Positions 39,556 to 48,336 of a stretch of DNA of 64,000 bases are shown one piece after another. The translations under genes and the position numbers were made by a program. Below the pieces are notes generated by a model that saw nothing but the letters and a program-made list of their open reading frames with translations, had not been told where the DNA came from and made no database searches. Each line of letters begins with the position of its first letter. The first letter of the stretch is position 1. The stretch comes from Salinimonas iocasae. GTDB taxonomy: Bacteria; Pseudomonadota; Gammaproteobacteria; Enterobacterales; Alteromonadaceae. The stretch spans positions 124,001 through 188,000 of the forward strand of contig NZ_CP039853.1 in NCBI RefSeq assembly GCF_006228385.1, given 5' to 3'.

Positions 39556-40173
39556 TCACCGCTGACAGGCTCGACTGGCCAGCTCAAATACCGATAATTC
39601 AATTGCTCGGAGAGGACCCACCTTGTATACCTCAATTTGACTTTGCTCTAACCGTTCACGATATGCCTCATTAAATTGAGTATAGAAATTGTTAAATCCT
39701 TTTTCTTCAACTATTGCATGCACATCACGGACGTAGGCTAGATAATTGTCCATTCGCTGCATATTTGAATTTCTTGTCGGAAAGCCTCTGAACGCTTGTA
39801 TTTTGCTATCCCAGATTGGGTAAACTTTGGGATTGATAAAATGAAGGAGTTTTGACGCTCCCACCACCGAACGTAAGCAATTCGCAATGTTCTGAATCGG
39901 AACACTGTCAAAGTCATTCAAGGAAGTCTTCGATGCTGCCTTGACTGCGTTTAAAGTAGAGGCCAGGTAAGTGTTATCTATCCTTAAGGTTCTGGGCATC
40001 CATCCATACACCATAAGCGTTAGTTGACTAAGGTGATCAATCTTCATGTTGTTAACTTGCGCTAACTTAAGCAGATATGGATATGTTGATAAATAAGTGT
40101 GCTGACGAAGATCTGATACTACAGGGCTCTTTCTCAAATATTCCAAAGCTGGCTGAACATTTTTGAGCAGCAT
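39556..40173 (-). CDS. Third gene of the second RES-Xre module, unknown function
   Basis: About 205 residues from ATG 40173, with AAGGA eight bases upstream (a TTG at 40182 is the longer option). No membrane segment. A striking motif lies near residue 110: SKLLHFINPKVYPIWDSKIQ, a pattern I have seen in small helical proteins beside restriction or toxin-antitoxin loci, but I cannot name the family with confidence. It begins 62 bases after the RES toxin stop on the same strand and is probably co-transcribed, making a three-gene unit. Confidence 0.6.
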   Translation of the reverse strand: MLLKNVQPALEYLRKSPVVSDLRQHTYLSTYPYLLKLAQVNNMKIDHLSQLTLMVYGWMPRTLRIDNTYLASTLNAVKAASKTSLNDFDSVPIQNIANCLRSVVGASKLLHFINPKVYPIWDSKIQAFRGFPTRNSNMQRMDNYLAYVRDVHAIVEEKGFNNFYTQFNEAYRERLEQSQIEVYKVGPLRAIELSVFELASRACQR

Positions 40174-40234
40174 AAAAGGCAATTCCTTTCCATTAAACTA
40201 CAAAAGGTCGGTTAAGGGGGGGGAGAACTGAGAC

Positions 40235-40963
40235 TTATAGCTCTAGTATATTCACTAAATCTGGAGCAACAACAATTTCTCCATGTCTAACGCCTTCAAG
40301 CAGATAAGGCCGCCAGGTACTTATATCAGAAAGAACTTCAATTTCCTCTTCTATACGGCCAGCCCTTCGCAAACCAAATAGGATCATGCAGGTTACAGGC
40401 CCCTGAGCTTGCACCGAGTCCCATATCAATCCATCAAGCTCGGGGTAATTATCATGCACGTATTTAGACAAACTACGAGTTTCTTTAATTACCTTTAGAT
40501 TACTGCTTTCATACAAATCTTCGGCGGAATACTCCCAAAAAGGCTTCTCGCCCCCTTTTAAGTAAGGACGCCGAATATCAGCCAACTTTAAGTTCTTGTC
40601 TAGAACCACCCGAGCCAAAACTTTGTTTTCTACATCAGCAAGTTCGATGGCCCGTTTAGCTTTGTTACCTAATGGACGAAGAATAATCTCGTAGTAAGCA
40701 CCAATTGCAGATTCAGCAAAATATAAAGCTGGCACCGCTTCAGGTTCTGCTTTGCTAGAACGAAATGGAGCAAAGCGTCCAGAAACTAAAGTATTATCTT
40801 CAAAGCGAGCTTTAACATCACTTTTTTCATCGAACGTGACATAGGTGTATGGGTTCGGCTCCAAAGCGTCATAAAACCGATTACCGTTTTGGTCGTATTC
40901 GGCGGTGAGTACACGATATAGCTGCTGTCCCTTTCGGATGGTATGAGTTGGAAAATTACTCAC
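40235..40963 (-). CDS. RES-domain toxin, module 2
   Basis: 242 residues. RES signature: TLVSGRFAPFRS (Arg), then VPALYFAESAIGAYYEIILR (the Y-x-A-E segment), and DGLIWDSVQAQGPVTCMILF (the Ser-containing C-terminal motif). Differs from module 1 in sequence and is of the type whose antitoxin is longer. The ATG overlaps the antitoxin stop by eight bases. NAD+ cleavage is the known activity of the family. Confidence 0.85.
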   Translation of the reverse strand: MSNFPTHTIRKGQQLYRVLTAEYDQNGNRFYDALEPNPYTYVTFDEKSDVKARFEDNTLVSGRFAPFRSSKAEPEAVPALYFAESAIGAYYEIILRPLGNKAKRAIELADVENKVLARVVLDKNLKLADIRRPYLKGGEKPFWEYSAEDLYESSNLKVIKETRSLSKYVHDNYPELDGLIWDSVQAQGPVTCMILFGLRRAGRIEEEIEVLSDISTWRPYLLEGVRHGEIVVAPDLVNILEL

Positions 40964-41807
40964 CTTTACTATCTTCCTTCACAGAAAAGCTAAGATGAGC
41001 GTGTTTGTTTTCATTCAGAAAAAGACCAGCTACGTCCAAGAGGTCATCATACAATTCAGAACGCTTCAGTGCATCTGCAGGAGTAGTGCCTAAATCATCA
41101 TTATCTGTCGTTAACCAGTCATACACTGCCCAATCATTAAGGCCGGAGAGAAGCTCACAGAGCCGATGTACAGGTGGCCATACTTTTAGCTTCTTATCAT
41201 CAATCTGAAAAGCAGGTAATTGAAGTACTTTAGCTTCGCCAAAACTAAATCCTAGCAGTTTATTTTCTTTAACTAGCTTACCAATGTCTCTAGAAGGGTT
41301 GCTTGAAGCGAACATACCTAATAGTTGCGTTGCTTGCTTTGGAGTGACTAAAGGAAAGTCGGTAACCTTCTTTTCTATTGTATTGAGAGCTTGTACCAAT
41401 TCATACTGTGCAGGTGAATAGTTCCTCGCTTTAACTGAGCGTTTAAACTCCATCAAACTATGTTCGGCGTGCTCCTCTGCCATACTGAGAAAGTGATCGA
41501 GCTCTCCACTTTGTGCAAAAAGCTCTGTTAATTCTAAAATACGACTCATCTGAGCCTCGGCAGCGTGGACTTCAACCTGAACAGTTTCACCACGAATTTT
41601 TAACGGGACTTCTTTCAGGTGCCTTTTACCGCGCACCGACGGACGAATTCGCCATCCACCGCGAGCATTAACTTTTTCTACTGTCTCATTTTTTAGAGGC
41701 TTGGGGCTAAGAGTTACAAAAGTTGCATCGCTTCTTTTCGAGGCATACACATGCTTTTTAGTAGCGCGTGAAGCCTTTGAAGAGGACATTGTATCTTTAC
41801 TGGTCAT
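40956..41807 (-). CDS. Long Xre/MbcA-type antitoxin, module 2
   Basis: 283 residues from ATG 41807 (CAGGGG upstream; ATG 41825 is an alternative). The C-terminal 90 residues have the toxin-binding pattern WPPVHRLCELLSGLNDWAVY followed by DDLGTTPADALKRSELYDDL. The N-terminal about 180 residues are extra. They comprise a basic, Ser/Lys-rich tail, a small beta segment (KEVPLKIRGETVQVEVHAAE), and a helical part with an HTH-like stretch (VTPKQATQLLGMFASSNPSR). Usual antitoxins of this type are about 130-150 residues. The extension could bind DNA or the third gene product. Confidence 0.75.
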   Translation of the reverse strand: MTSKDTMSSSKASRATKKHVYASKRSDATFVTLSPKPLKNETVEKVNARGGWRIRPSVRGKRHLKEVPLKIRGETVQVEVHAAEAQMSRILELTELFAQSGELDHFLSMAEEHAEHSLMEFKRSVKARNYSPAQYELVQALNTIEKKVTDFPLVTPKQATQLLGMFASSNPSRDIGKLVKENKLLGFSFGEAKVLQLPAFQIDDKKLKVWPPVHRLCELLSGLNDWAVYDWLTTDNDDLGTTPADALKRSELYDDLLDVAGLFLNENKHAHLSFSVKEDSKGE

Positions 41808-42328
41808 TTTAAACCCCTGAGTCACGCTAGTGTCTCATGCAGATGATAAACACACTGAACTGAATGATAGTATCACTTTTAATATTAATACATTTGTACC
41901 ATATTGCTTTTAAAGTGACTAATTAAATTAAGGTAAGTCCTATCTGATATGGTGTTTAGGTTTATTGATTTCTAATCAAAATAGGCGCTAATTCTGTGTA
42001 GTGTGACTTCAAATGCCGATATATCTAGGATAGGACCTTCTTATCTAACCTCCTTAGCAGTAGCAACCCTCTCAAAGCTAACTTGCTTTAATCCTATGTT
42101 GCATCGGGCATAGCGTGCATATGGCTAATCGTGAATTCATACAATTTTTGTGAAATAGGATAAATTTCACATTTTTTTCAGTTCTTTTCTGTTCAAAAGG
42201 CAGACAGTTACCTTGGCTTGGCAGCTTAATTGAGATCTGCAGTCAACAAGCCGTTCGAGGGAAACACACTGGGCGGATATGAAATAAACAAAAAACTGCC
42301 CACAACTTTTACTGATAAAGGTAAAGAT
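41808..42328. other. AT-rich divergent promoter region
   Basis: About 520 bases between the leftward antitoxin gene and the rightward secreted protein. It contains a low-GC hairpin gtgaaat/atttcac at 42150-42170 (loop aggataa) followed by ATTTTTTT, which would act as a terminator for rightward transcription. Diffuse TCACTTTTAA-like imperfect inverted repeats lie at 41870-41920. An in-frame extension of the secreted-protein gene to 42230 has no signal peptide and is not used. Confidence 0.45.
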
Positions 42329-44425
42329 ATGTCTAGATTAAACAAAATATCGCTCTTGCTTGGGGCGTTAGGTTTGGGATTCAGTTGCTCAGGATATGCA
42401 GCGCCTCAACAGGTCGAAGACACTGAGTATTTTGAAGACACGAGTGATTTTGAAACAGTTACTGACCAAAGCAAAGATGGTTGGGGGTGGACCTCAGCGA
42501 TGGCTGCATGCCAAATTGGTGATACCTCCTGTGATACAACCATAGGTGAGCCTTTGCCGGTTGCGCCTCGCTCTGTTTCAGAAATATTTGTGAAATACGA
42601 GCAAGGCAGTGGTCAGGTAAGCTTAAGCTGGCCTAGTACAACTCAAGGTACCGGCTCCAATTTTCGCTACCAAGTCTATGAGCAGCCCCAGGGCGGCAGC
42701 CTCAGTCAGATCTATTATGGCACAGGCCGCTCAACTACCTTCAATGCGGGCAGCACAACGTCTCGTTTCGCAGTTAAAGCCTGTAGCAGCGAAGGATGTA
42801 GTGATTATGAATATTCGAGCTATTTAGTCATAAATCCCTCATTCGATCAGGACGGGCTTTATACCAAGCCAATGAATGATGTGAATATCCAGGTGAAATC
42901 TTCAACCGGATTATCGAAAACGTCTCAACCTGCTACTGCCACGGCCTTATTAGGCCATGGTTTTGAAGCTTTGAAAGGTGAGTATCTTAGCTCTGGATGC
43001 TGGGTCTCATCGGGTGAAGATGTCATTGATAGTGTTGAGTTCATCAACGAACAAAACTACTCCTTTACGCAGGTAGAAACATACGAAAGTCTGGCGCGTT
43101 CTCTTAATATAAAGCGTGAAGTAGGGCTTAATCTCGCCTTTAGTGGCTTCAGTGTTGGAGGCTCTTACAATCAAGAAGTGTTCAGTAAAACTGAAAAAGT
43201 AACTGAATCCTCTGTCATTGTGGCCGCTTTTACTGACAAACAAAATAAGTACAAAGCAAAACAGGCTTCGGTCCTGCAGATGCAAAGCGACAAAGAAAGC
43301 TTTCTTGAAAATGGCTATAAGAAATCATTCCGTCGCGCGTGTGGTGATAAATACGTTGATACAGTGACTACCGGTCGCAGTATGTATTTTACCATTCGGG
43401 TGAAAAAAGAGTCGGAGTCCAACTCTGAGATAAAATCAAAAACATTTGAATTGAAAGCCTCACTGGAAAGTTATGGTGCGGACGGCAATTATGATTCCAC
43501 TGAGCGTAGTGAGATAGAGCAGCAATTCAAAGGGTATAGCTTTGAAATTCTCGGTACCCAAGCCGGCGCTGATGAAGCTGCAAACCTTCTGGTGTTGAAC
43601 AACGTCGAAGATTTCATGACGGCACTGGAAAACTTTGCTAATAGTTCTGATGAGTCTATGAAAAACATCGAAACAACGGAAGTGAATTATCCATTACCCA
43701 GCTCCATGCTCGGGCAGGATCATTTCGATGTATTCGCTAATTACACCACCTACCAGCGAAATTTATCGTACTGGAGCACCCTGGATGCGCAGCTTCAGGA
43801 TCGGTGCTGGATGTATGATGAATCAGAAGTGGGTCAGGATGTTGTTCTTAAGTTCCAACAGGCCTTTGGTAGCGCTGTTGTTGATAACGGTGAAACAGAG
43901 CAAAACATGTGTGAAGCCGTCAAAAATATGGTCTCCCAGAATATTGACTACTGTTTGAATCAGGGTAACTGGGCTCAGTGTTATCAACCGCTTGACTCTA
44001 GCTGTATCGACACGGTGAATGGCACGCAATGTATGGACAGACCGGAACGGATTTCTTTCAAGGCGTCTGTCAGAGTAGAAAAGCGTCTGGATATTCAAAA
44101 GAGCGCCTGCGCCATTGGACCCTGCTATGAATCAAAGCGCATTGACGCTTGTTTTACAAACGCCGCAGCAGTCCCTGATTACAGCCGAAACGATGTCATC
44201 TCAACGAGTTACCAGACTACCCCGATTGATGGTTTGGTGGTTGAAGTAGATAAAGCCTGGAACGTCGATAGAGTAACAAATAATATTTATCAACAATCTG
44301 GTAATTATTGCTTCTCTTCAGATGCAAGGGTCTATGGCCAAGGCGGATTCACAACCGGTGGCCGTTACGAGTCGAATAATGTTATGTGGGGCATCTACCC
44401 GACTAATTATATTTATTCTCTTTAA
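42329..44425 (+). CDS. Large secreted protein with FN3-like domain and possible MACPF-like pore-forming core
   Basis: 698 residues. Signal peptide MSRLNKISLLLGALGLGFSC ending GYAAP. A fibronectin-III-like domain spans about 78-168 (SVSEIFVKYEQGSGQVSLSW, SRFAVKACSSEGCSDYEYSS). Then at about 180-410: LLGHGFEALKGEYL, two amphipathic stretches (SLARSLNIKREVGLNLAFSG, SNSEIKSKTFELKASLESYG), and FRRACGDKYVDTVTTGRSMY (334-353). The last resembles the F..fGt.yv......G block of MACPF proteins. The C-terminal third is Cys-rich and beta-like. Pore formation is a hypothesis from pattern only. Fic follows downstream. Confidence 0.6.
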   Translation: MSRLNKISLLLGALGLGFSCSGYAAPQQVEDTEYFEDTSDFETVTDQSKDGWGWTSAMAACQIGDTSCDTTIGEPLPVAPRSVSEIFVKYEQGSGQVSLSWPSTTQGTGSNFRYQVYEQPQGGSLSQIYYGTGRSTTFNAGSTTSRFAVKACSSEGCSDYEYSSYLVINPSFDQDGLYTKPMNDVNIQVKSSTGLSKTSQPATATALLGHGFEALKGEYLSSGCWVSSGEDVIDSVEFINEQNYSFTQVETYESLARSLNIKREVGLNLAFSGFSVGGSYNQEVFSKTEKVTESSVIVAAFTDKQNKYKAKQASVLQMQSDKESFLENGYKKSFRRACGDKYVDTVTTGRSMYFTIRVKKESESNSEIKSKTFELKASLESYGADGNYDSTERSEIEQQFKGYSFEILGTQAGADEAANLLVLNNVEDFMTALENFANSSDESMKNIETTEVNYPLPSSMLGQDHFDVFANYTTYQRNLSYWSTLDAQLQDRCWMYDESEVGQDVVLKFQQAFGSAVVDNGETEQNMCEAVKNMVSQNIDYCLNQGNWAQCYQPLDSSCIDTVNGTQCMDRPERISFKASVRVEKRLDIQKSACAIGPCYESKRIDACFTNAAAVPDYSRNDVISTSYQTTPIDGLVVEVDKAWNVDRVTNNIYQQSGNYCFSSDARVYGQGGFTTGGRYESNNVMWGIYPTNYIYSL

Positions 44426-44439
44426 GCCCAACCTGTGAA

Positions 44440-44462
44440 AGAGGTGCCACTATGGCACCTCT
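44440..44462 (+). terminator. Hairpin between the secreted protein and fic
   Basis: Nine-base-pair stem agaggtgcc/ggcacctct with loop actat, without a T-run behind it. Could terminate weakly or stabilise the upstream mRNA. Confidence 0.5.
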
Positions 44463-44492
44463 ACTAATACGTTCAAAGTCCAAAGCATAATT

Positions 44493-45632
44493 ATGAAATC
44501 TGATAATAGAAAGCCACTGATTATTTCAAACCCTTTATCCATTGACGCTCAGGTACATTCGTTTGAAAGCGCTGCGACCGGTTTGCCGGCGCTCAACTTT
44601 GCTATTCCTCACATTAATATAGCCAGGCTCACCGCACGCTACATATCGGGAGGCAGTGCCTTAAAGCAAGGAAGGGAGGTAAGCCGAAAACGGCTCAGTA
44701 TCGCGCAGGCAGGCATACAGAACGGTGATACCTATGCCCATACTATTGCCACACAGATAGAGCGCTTTGAGCTTGCGCTGAAGCTTTGTGCTCAAAAAGA
44801 AATGTCGGTAGAGCTACTTTGCGATATGCATACGCTAATCACTCCGGAGGACAATAGCCGGGGGCGGATCAGAGAGCATCAGAACTGGGTTGGGGCAGAT
44901 AAAATTGAGAATGCAACGGTAGTCCCTCCCCCTCCCGCTGAGCTAAATAAATTGATTAGTGAATGGGAGGCTTTTGTAAAACATGAAGACATAACAAAGC
45001 CTGCTAACGCACTGCTGGCCTTTAGTTATTTTATCGCCAGCCACCCATTTGCAGACGGTAACGGTCGGTTATCACGCTTACTTTTAACAAGCTTTTTGTC
45101 ATCAAAACGCGAGTTTTCTTCCTTTTTAAGTCCCACACTTTATAGATTAAATCATTTTGAACAGTCTCGTGAAGAGCTATTCGCAACCCCCAGAGCCCTT
45201 ATCGGAGGAAGCTGGAACGATGTTATTTCTTATTGGGAAAGAGCTTTTGCTTGGCAAAATGGTATTAGCCAAGTGATAAGCGAAAGGATAAACAGTGTCT
45301 GGCTTGCATTATCAAGCCAACTCGCCCTGTATTGCCAACCCGTGAATGCAATAGCGTTGCTCAAACTACTTTTTGATTATCCCCTGGTGACTCTTGAGAT
45401 GATATGTAAGCACCTCAAGCTGAGAGTAAGCGATGCAAATGAGCTACTGACATCGTTTTGTGATTTAGGCATTTTAAAGTGTTTGAAGCTTAAGCAGCCG
45501 GCACAGATGATTGTATTTAGTTGTGAAAAAGTCTTTGAGTTATGGGCGAAAATTGATGATTTACTCTTTGACCCGGCAAGCTTTACTGCTGAGAGAGCGA
45601 TTGCAGAAGTCGGTGGCCACCAAGCAGTTTGA
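44493..45632 (+). CDS. Fic-domain protein (AMP-transferase type)
   Basis: 379 residues. N-terminal helical Fic_N-like part, then the Fic core with the active loop ASHPFADGNGRLSRLLLTSF (H184, with D/N/G/R residues for Mg-ATP). The flap region EHQNWVG...VVPPPP precedes it. A C-terminal winged-helix-like domain (YPLVTLEMICKHLKLRVSDA) resembles those of DNA-binding Fic proteins. The usual inhibitory (S/T)xxxE(G/N) helix is not obvious: the equivalent stretch reads SGGSALKQGREVSR. Catalytic residues look intact. The target is unknown. Confidence 0.88.
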   Translation: MKSDNRKPLIISNPLSIDAQVHSFESAATGLPALNFAIPHINIARLTARYISGGSALKQGREVSRKRLSIAQAGIQNGDTYAHTIATQIERFELALKLCAQKEMSVELLCDMHTLITPEDNSRGRIREHQNWVGADKIENATVVPPPPAELNKLISEWEAFVKHEDITKPANALLAFSYFIASHPFADGNGRLSRLLLTSFLSSKREFSSFLSPTLYRLNHFEQSREELFATPRALIGGSWNDVISYWERAFAWQNGISQVISERINSVWLALSSQLALYCQPVNAIALLKLLFDYPLVTLEMICKHLKLRVSDANELLTSFCDLGILKCLKLKQPAQMIVFSCEKVFELWAKIDDLLFDPASFTAERAIAEVGGHQAV

Positions 45633-45637
45633 GGCCA

Positions 45638-45871
45638 CTACTTCAACCTTTGTCTTTTCTGGCTCTGCAAGTCATATGTGGCTGCTTCATTTTCTGCTCC
45701 CATATATTTCCACTTCTCCACGTCACAAGGCAAGACTTCGTAGTCAAACCAACTCTGAACCAGCCAGAATTGCTTTCCGTCGAAATAACCCTCAGAAGAA
45801 ATGGCGGGCGCGCGTATTCTAAGCCATAATTTTCGTCCTACCTCGGGCATTTTCTCTTTTGGTGAATGCAT
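45638..45871 (-). CDS. Small hypothetical protein
   Basis: 77 residues from ATG 45871, with an ideal AAGGAGATATAC before it (ATG 45889 is upstream of that site and rejected). MHSPKEKMPEVGRKLWLRIR is followed by EGYFDGKQFWLVQSWFDYEV and WKYMGAENE. The 'P..G..vwv......v..g.yd...f' layout resembles short DUF551-like proteins common on plasmids and phages, but I would not assign it. It converges on fic with only five bases between the stops. Confidence 0.6.
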   Translation of the reverse strand: MHSPKEKMPEVGRKLWLRIRAPAISSEGYFDGKQFWLVQSWFDYEVLPCDVEKWKYMGAENEAATYDLQSQKRQRLK

Positions 45872-46076
45872 GTATATCTCCTTATTCAATGTATTCTAAA
45901 TAAAATGGTTCCCCGCACTACTGGTCTTAATGGCTGAATGAGAGCTGACTGGCTAGCAGTTAATCGGTTGCTAATCGCTACCTAACTCAAACTGGAAGAC
46001 AGGGAGCAGGAAGTAGGCATAGACTTACCTATAATTATATAAGAAATTTGTAAAATGACATGTGCATGGAGCTCGT

Positions 46077-46280
46077 ATGTTCAAGAACACGAAAATCGCC
46101 CTTATTCCTCTCATTGCAAGTATCTCCTTTATGCTTTTCTTTTGGGTAACAACTATACGAAAGGAAGATGAAATATTTGGACTATCTGTGGATTTGGCTG
46201 GTGGGTTAATTATGGGGGCTGGATTAGGCGTGGTGCTTAGCCTAATGTACTCCCTTAGCGCGAAACAGCGTAGGCGTTAG
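46077..46280 (+). CDS. Small two-helix membrane protein
   Basis: 67 residues from ATG 46077, which has GGAG five bases upstream (ATG 46062 is possible). Two hydrophobic helices (ALIPLIASISFMLFFWVTTI and LAGGLIMGAGLGVVLSLMYS), ending with a basic AKQRRR tail. No family recognised. Confidence 0.5.
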   Translation: MFKNTKIALIPLIASISFMLFFWVTTIRKEDEIFGLSVDLAGGLIMGAGLGVVLSLMYSLSAKQRRR

Positions 46281-46389
46281 CTTTATACGCAAGAAAATAG
46301 TCAGGCTTGAGAGAGGTTAGTTAGTTAGTAAAATACTTAATCCAATGGTTCGAAAAACGCGATTTGCGGAAGTTGGTTCGCACAGCCGA

Positions 46390-46417
46390 GGCAGTCCGCT
46401 TTAGACAAAGAGCGGCC
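46390..46417 (-). repeat. Dispersed hairpin repeat, copy D
   Basis: On the minus strand GGCCGCTCTTTGTCTAAAG then CGGACTGCC. It is the best-preserved copy, with CCGCT/AGCGG arms. Located between the small membrane protein and the lysR-type gene. Confidence 0.55.
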
Positions 46418-46454
46418 ATTTAACTTTGTGATTTTGAGCTTCTGGTTCGTGCCA

Positions 46455-47348
46455 TTAGCGGACACTCAATCTTGACACCAAGTGATCAAAAACCAATCGA
46501 ATACGTTGTGGTACTGGACCACGTTGAGGGCGATAAATATATAAATCCCAAGGCACCGGCTCGACCTCTTCTAACACTCTCACAAGTTTCTCTTGGCGTA
46601 ATAAGTCTTGGGCCAAACAGTCAGGAATTTGAGCAAACCCCAGTCCATTTTGTATAGCCATTAATTCAGCTTCGGCGTCGGCACTTCGAAAACGTGTTAT
46701 GGATGGCATCCACTGTCTGTCCATGGAAAAAATCCATGGCCAAAGCTTTCCCGTATTGCGATCTACTAACCCTGTAACCGGCAAGTGGTTTAGATCTTCA
46801 ATAGACGCAGGCCTTCCCACTCTATTTATTAAGTCAGGCGAAGCCACGACATACATATTAATTTTGGCGAGCTGGCGGGCAATAAATCGACTATCCCTCA
46901 TGAAGCCGATACGAATCCCAATATCTATTTTTTCGTCAACCACATCCACGCGCTCGTCACTGAGTGTCAGGTCTATATCAAGTTGAGGATGTACTGTTGA
47001 GAGTTCCATTAATGCTGGCATCAAGCATTTATGACCAAAACCAACAGGCGCCGCGATACGAACCCGCCCTTGTAATTCATTACCCGAGTCACGGGCGCTT
47101 GTTTGAAACAATTCATCTACAGCGTGCAGGCGTTCTTTTGCTATCAAAGCAAATTTTTCTCCAACTAGGGTCACTTGTATGTGTCGAGTATTTCGATGAA
47201 ATAAAAGCTCCCCTTGCAATCGCTCTAACTCTTTCACTGCTCGTGTCACTGCCTGAGGAGAAATTCCCAGACGGTTAGCCGCTTCTTTAAAGCTGCGAGA
47301 CTCAGCAGCAGTACAAAATATCCGGAGCATTTCCAATCTGTTAAGCAT
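46455..47348 (-). CDS. LysR-family transcriptional regulator
   Basis: 297 residues from ATG 47348. N-terminal HTH with MLRIFCTAAESRSFKEAANR, LGISPQAVTRAVKELERLQG, and the wing ELLFHRNTRHIQVTLVGE. The substrate-binding domain follows (RVRIAAPVGFGHKCLMPALM, DERVDVVDEKIDIGIRIG). It is divergent from the SDR gene, with about 155 bases between the starts. LysR proteins usually control the divergent operon in response to a small effector, here presumably an aldehyde, ketone or quinone. Confidence 0.92.
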   Translation of the reverse strand: MLNRLEMLRIFCTAAESRSFKEAANRLGISPQAVTRAVKELERLQGELLFHRNTRHIQVTLVGEKFALIAKERLHAVDELFQTSARDSGNELQGRVRIAAPVGFGHKCLMPALMELSTVHPQLDIDLTLSDERVDVVDEKIDIGIRIGFMRDSRFIARQLAKINMYVVASPDLINRVGRPASIEDLNHLPVTGLVDRNTGKLWPWIFSMDRQWMPSITRFRSADAEAELMAIQNGLGFAQIPDCLAQDLLRQEKLVRVLEEVEPVPWDLYIYRPQRGPVPQRIRLVFDHLVSRLSVR

Positions 47349-47503
47349 CACAGTCACATTCAGGTTTGAAATGAATACATAAATATTATTCCAAAATATG
47401 GAATTGTGAAATTAAAACATTTCCATTTATTGGTTTTTGAAGGTAAGAGATACTTTGCTTGTTATTTAGACAACGTCATTCAACTTATTTGAGGATATTA
47501 ACT

Positions 47504-48262
47504 ATGAGCAGTGTTTTAGCAAATAACATCAGCGGTAAGGTCGTTGTTATCACTGGTGGTAGCAGCGGTTTAGGCGAGACCACGGCAAGACATTTAGCCA
47601 GCCTTGGCGCATCTGTTGTTTTAGGTGCCCGACGTATGGAGAAGCTTGAAGCTATTGCTGCTGACATTCACTCAGCAGGCGGAAAAGTTGCGGTTCAAGC
47701 GACAGATGTGACTTGCCAGGACGAAGTTAAGGCCCTTTTAAATCTTGCAAAAGAGCGCTTCGGTAAAGTTGATGTGGTTATCAATAATGCAGGGTTAATG
47801 GCGATTGCACCGTTAGCTGAGACTCGAGTTGACGAATGGGATCGCATGATTGACATCAACGTTAAAGGTCTGCTGTATGGAGTAGCCGCAGCGCTTCCGA
47901 TTTTTCAGGCTCAGGGAACAGGCCACTTTATCAATATTTCATCCGTAGCGGGTGTCAAAGTATTCAGTCCCGGCGGCACGGTTTATAGCGGAACCAAATT
48001 CGCTGTTCGCGCTATTGCCGAAGGCTTACGCCATGAAGTTGGGGGTAAAATTCGTTCAACAATCATTTCACCAGGTGCAGTCGAATCTGAATTAAAACAT
48101 GGAAGTTCAGATACTCAGGGTGCAGCCTTTGTAAAAGATTTTTATCAGCAAAATGAAATTCCATCTGAATCTGTTGCTCGTGCTATCGCATACGCAATTG
48201 AGCAGCCTGCGGATGTGGATATCAACGAGATTGTTCTGCGCCCAACTGTTCAAGAGTTTTAA
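47504..48262 (+). CDS. Short-chain dehydrogenase/reductase
   Basis: 252 residues from ATG 47504 with GAGG upstream. Classical SDR motifs: VVITGGSSGLGETTARHLAS (TGxxxGxG), VLGARRMEKLE (Arg after beta-2 favours NADP), INNAGLM (NNAG), INISSVAGVK (Ser), and YSGTKFAVRAI (YxxxK). Reduces or oxidises a carbonyl/alcohol substrate that cannot be deduced. First gene of a group with two MDR enzymes and a thioesterase, divergent from LysR. Confidence 0.93.
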   Translation: MSSVLANNISGKVVVITGGSSGLGETTARHLASLGASVVLGARRMEKLEAIAADIHSAGGKVAVQATDVTCQDEVKALLNLAKERFGKVDVVINNAGLMAIAPLAETRVDEWDRMIDINVKGLLYGVAAALPIFQAQGTGHFINISSVAGVKVFSPGGTVYSGTKFAVRAIAEGLRHEVGGKIRSTIISPGAVESELKHGSSDTQGAAFVKDFYQQNEIPSESVARAIAYAIEQPADVDINEIVLRPTVQEF

Positions 48263-48287
48263 TTAGTTTAATAAAAGACCTATTAAC

Positions 48288-48312
48288 CAGCGGGTGATTT
48301 AACCACCCGCTG
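48288..48312 (+). terminator. Hairpin between SDR and MDR genes
   Basis: Nine-base-pair stem cagcgggtg/cacccgctg with loop atttaac, 25 bases after the SDR stop. It lacks a strong U-tract, so partial termination is more likely than full. Confidence 0.55.
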
Positions 48313-48336
48313 AATATTTAGTTTGTGAGGTTATTG

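Noticed and set aside
28240-46300. Series of small unrelated genes as an integron cassette array
   Set aside because: Genes point both ways, spacing varies, and I found no recurring attC-like sites with R/L boxes; the only repeats are the GTCCGCT hairpins, which do not follow each gene.
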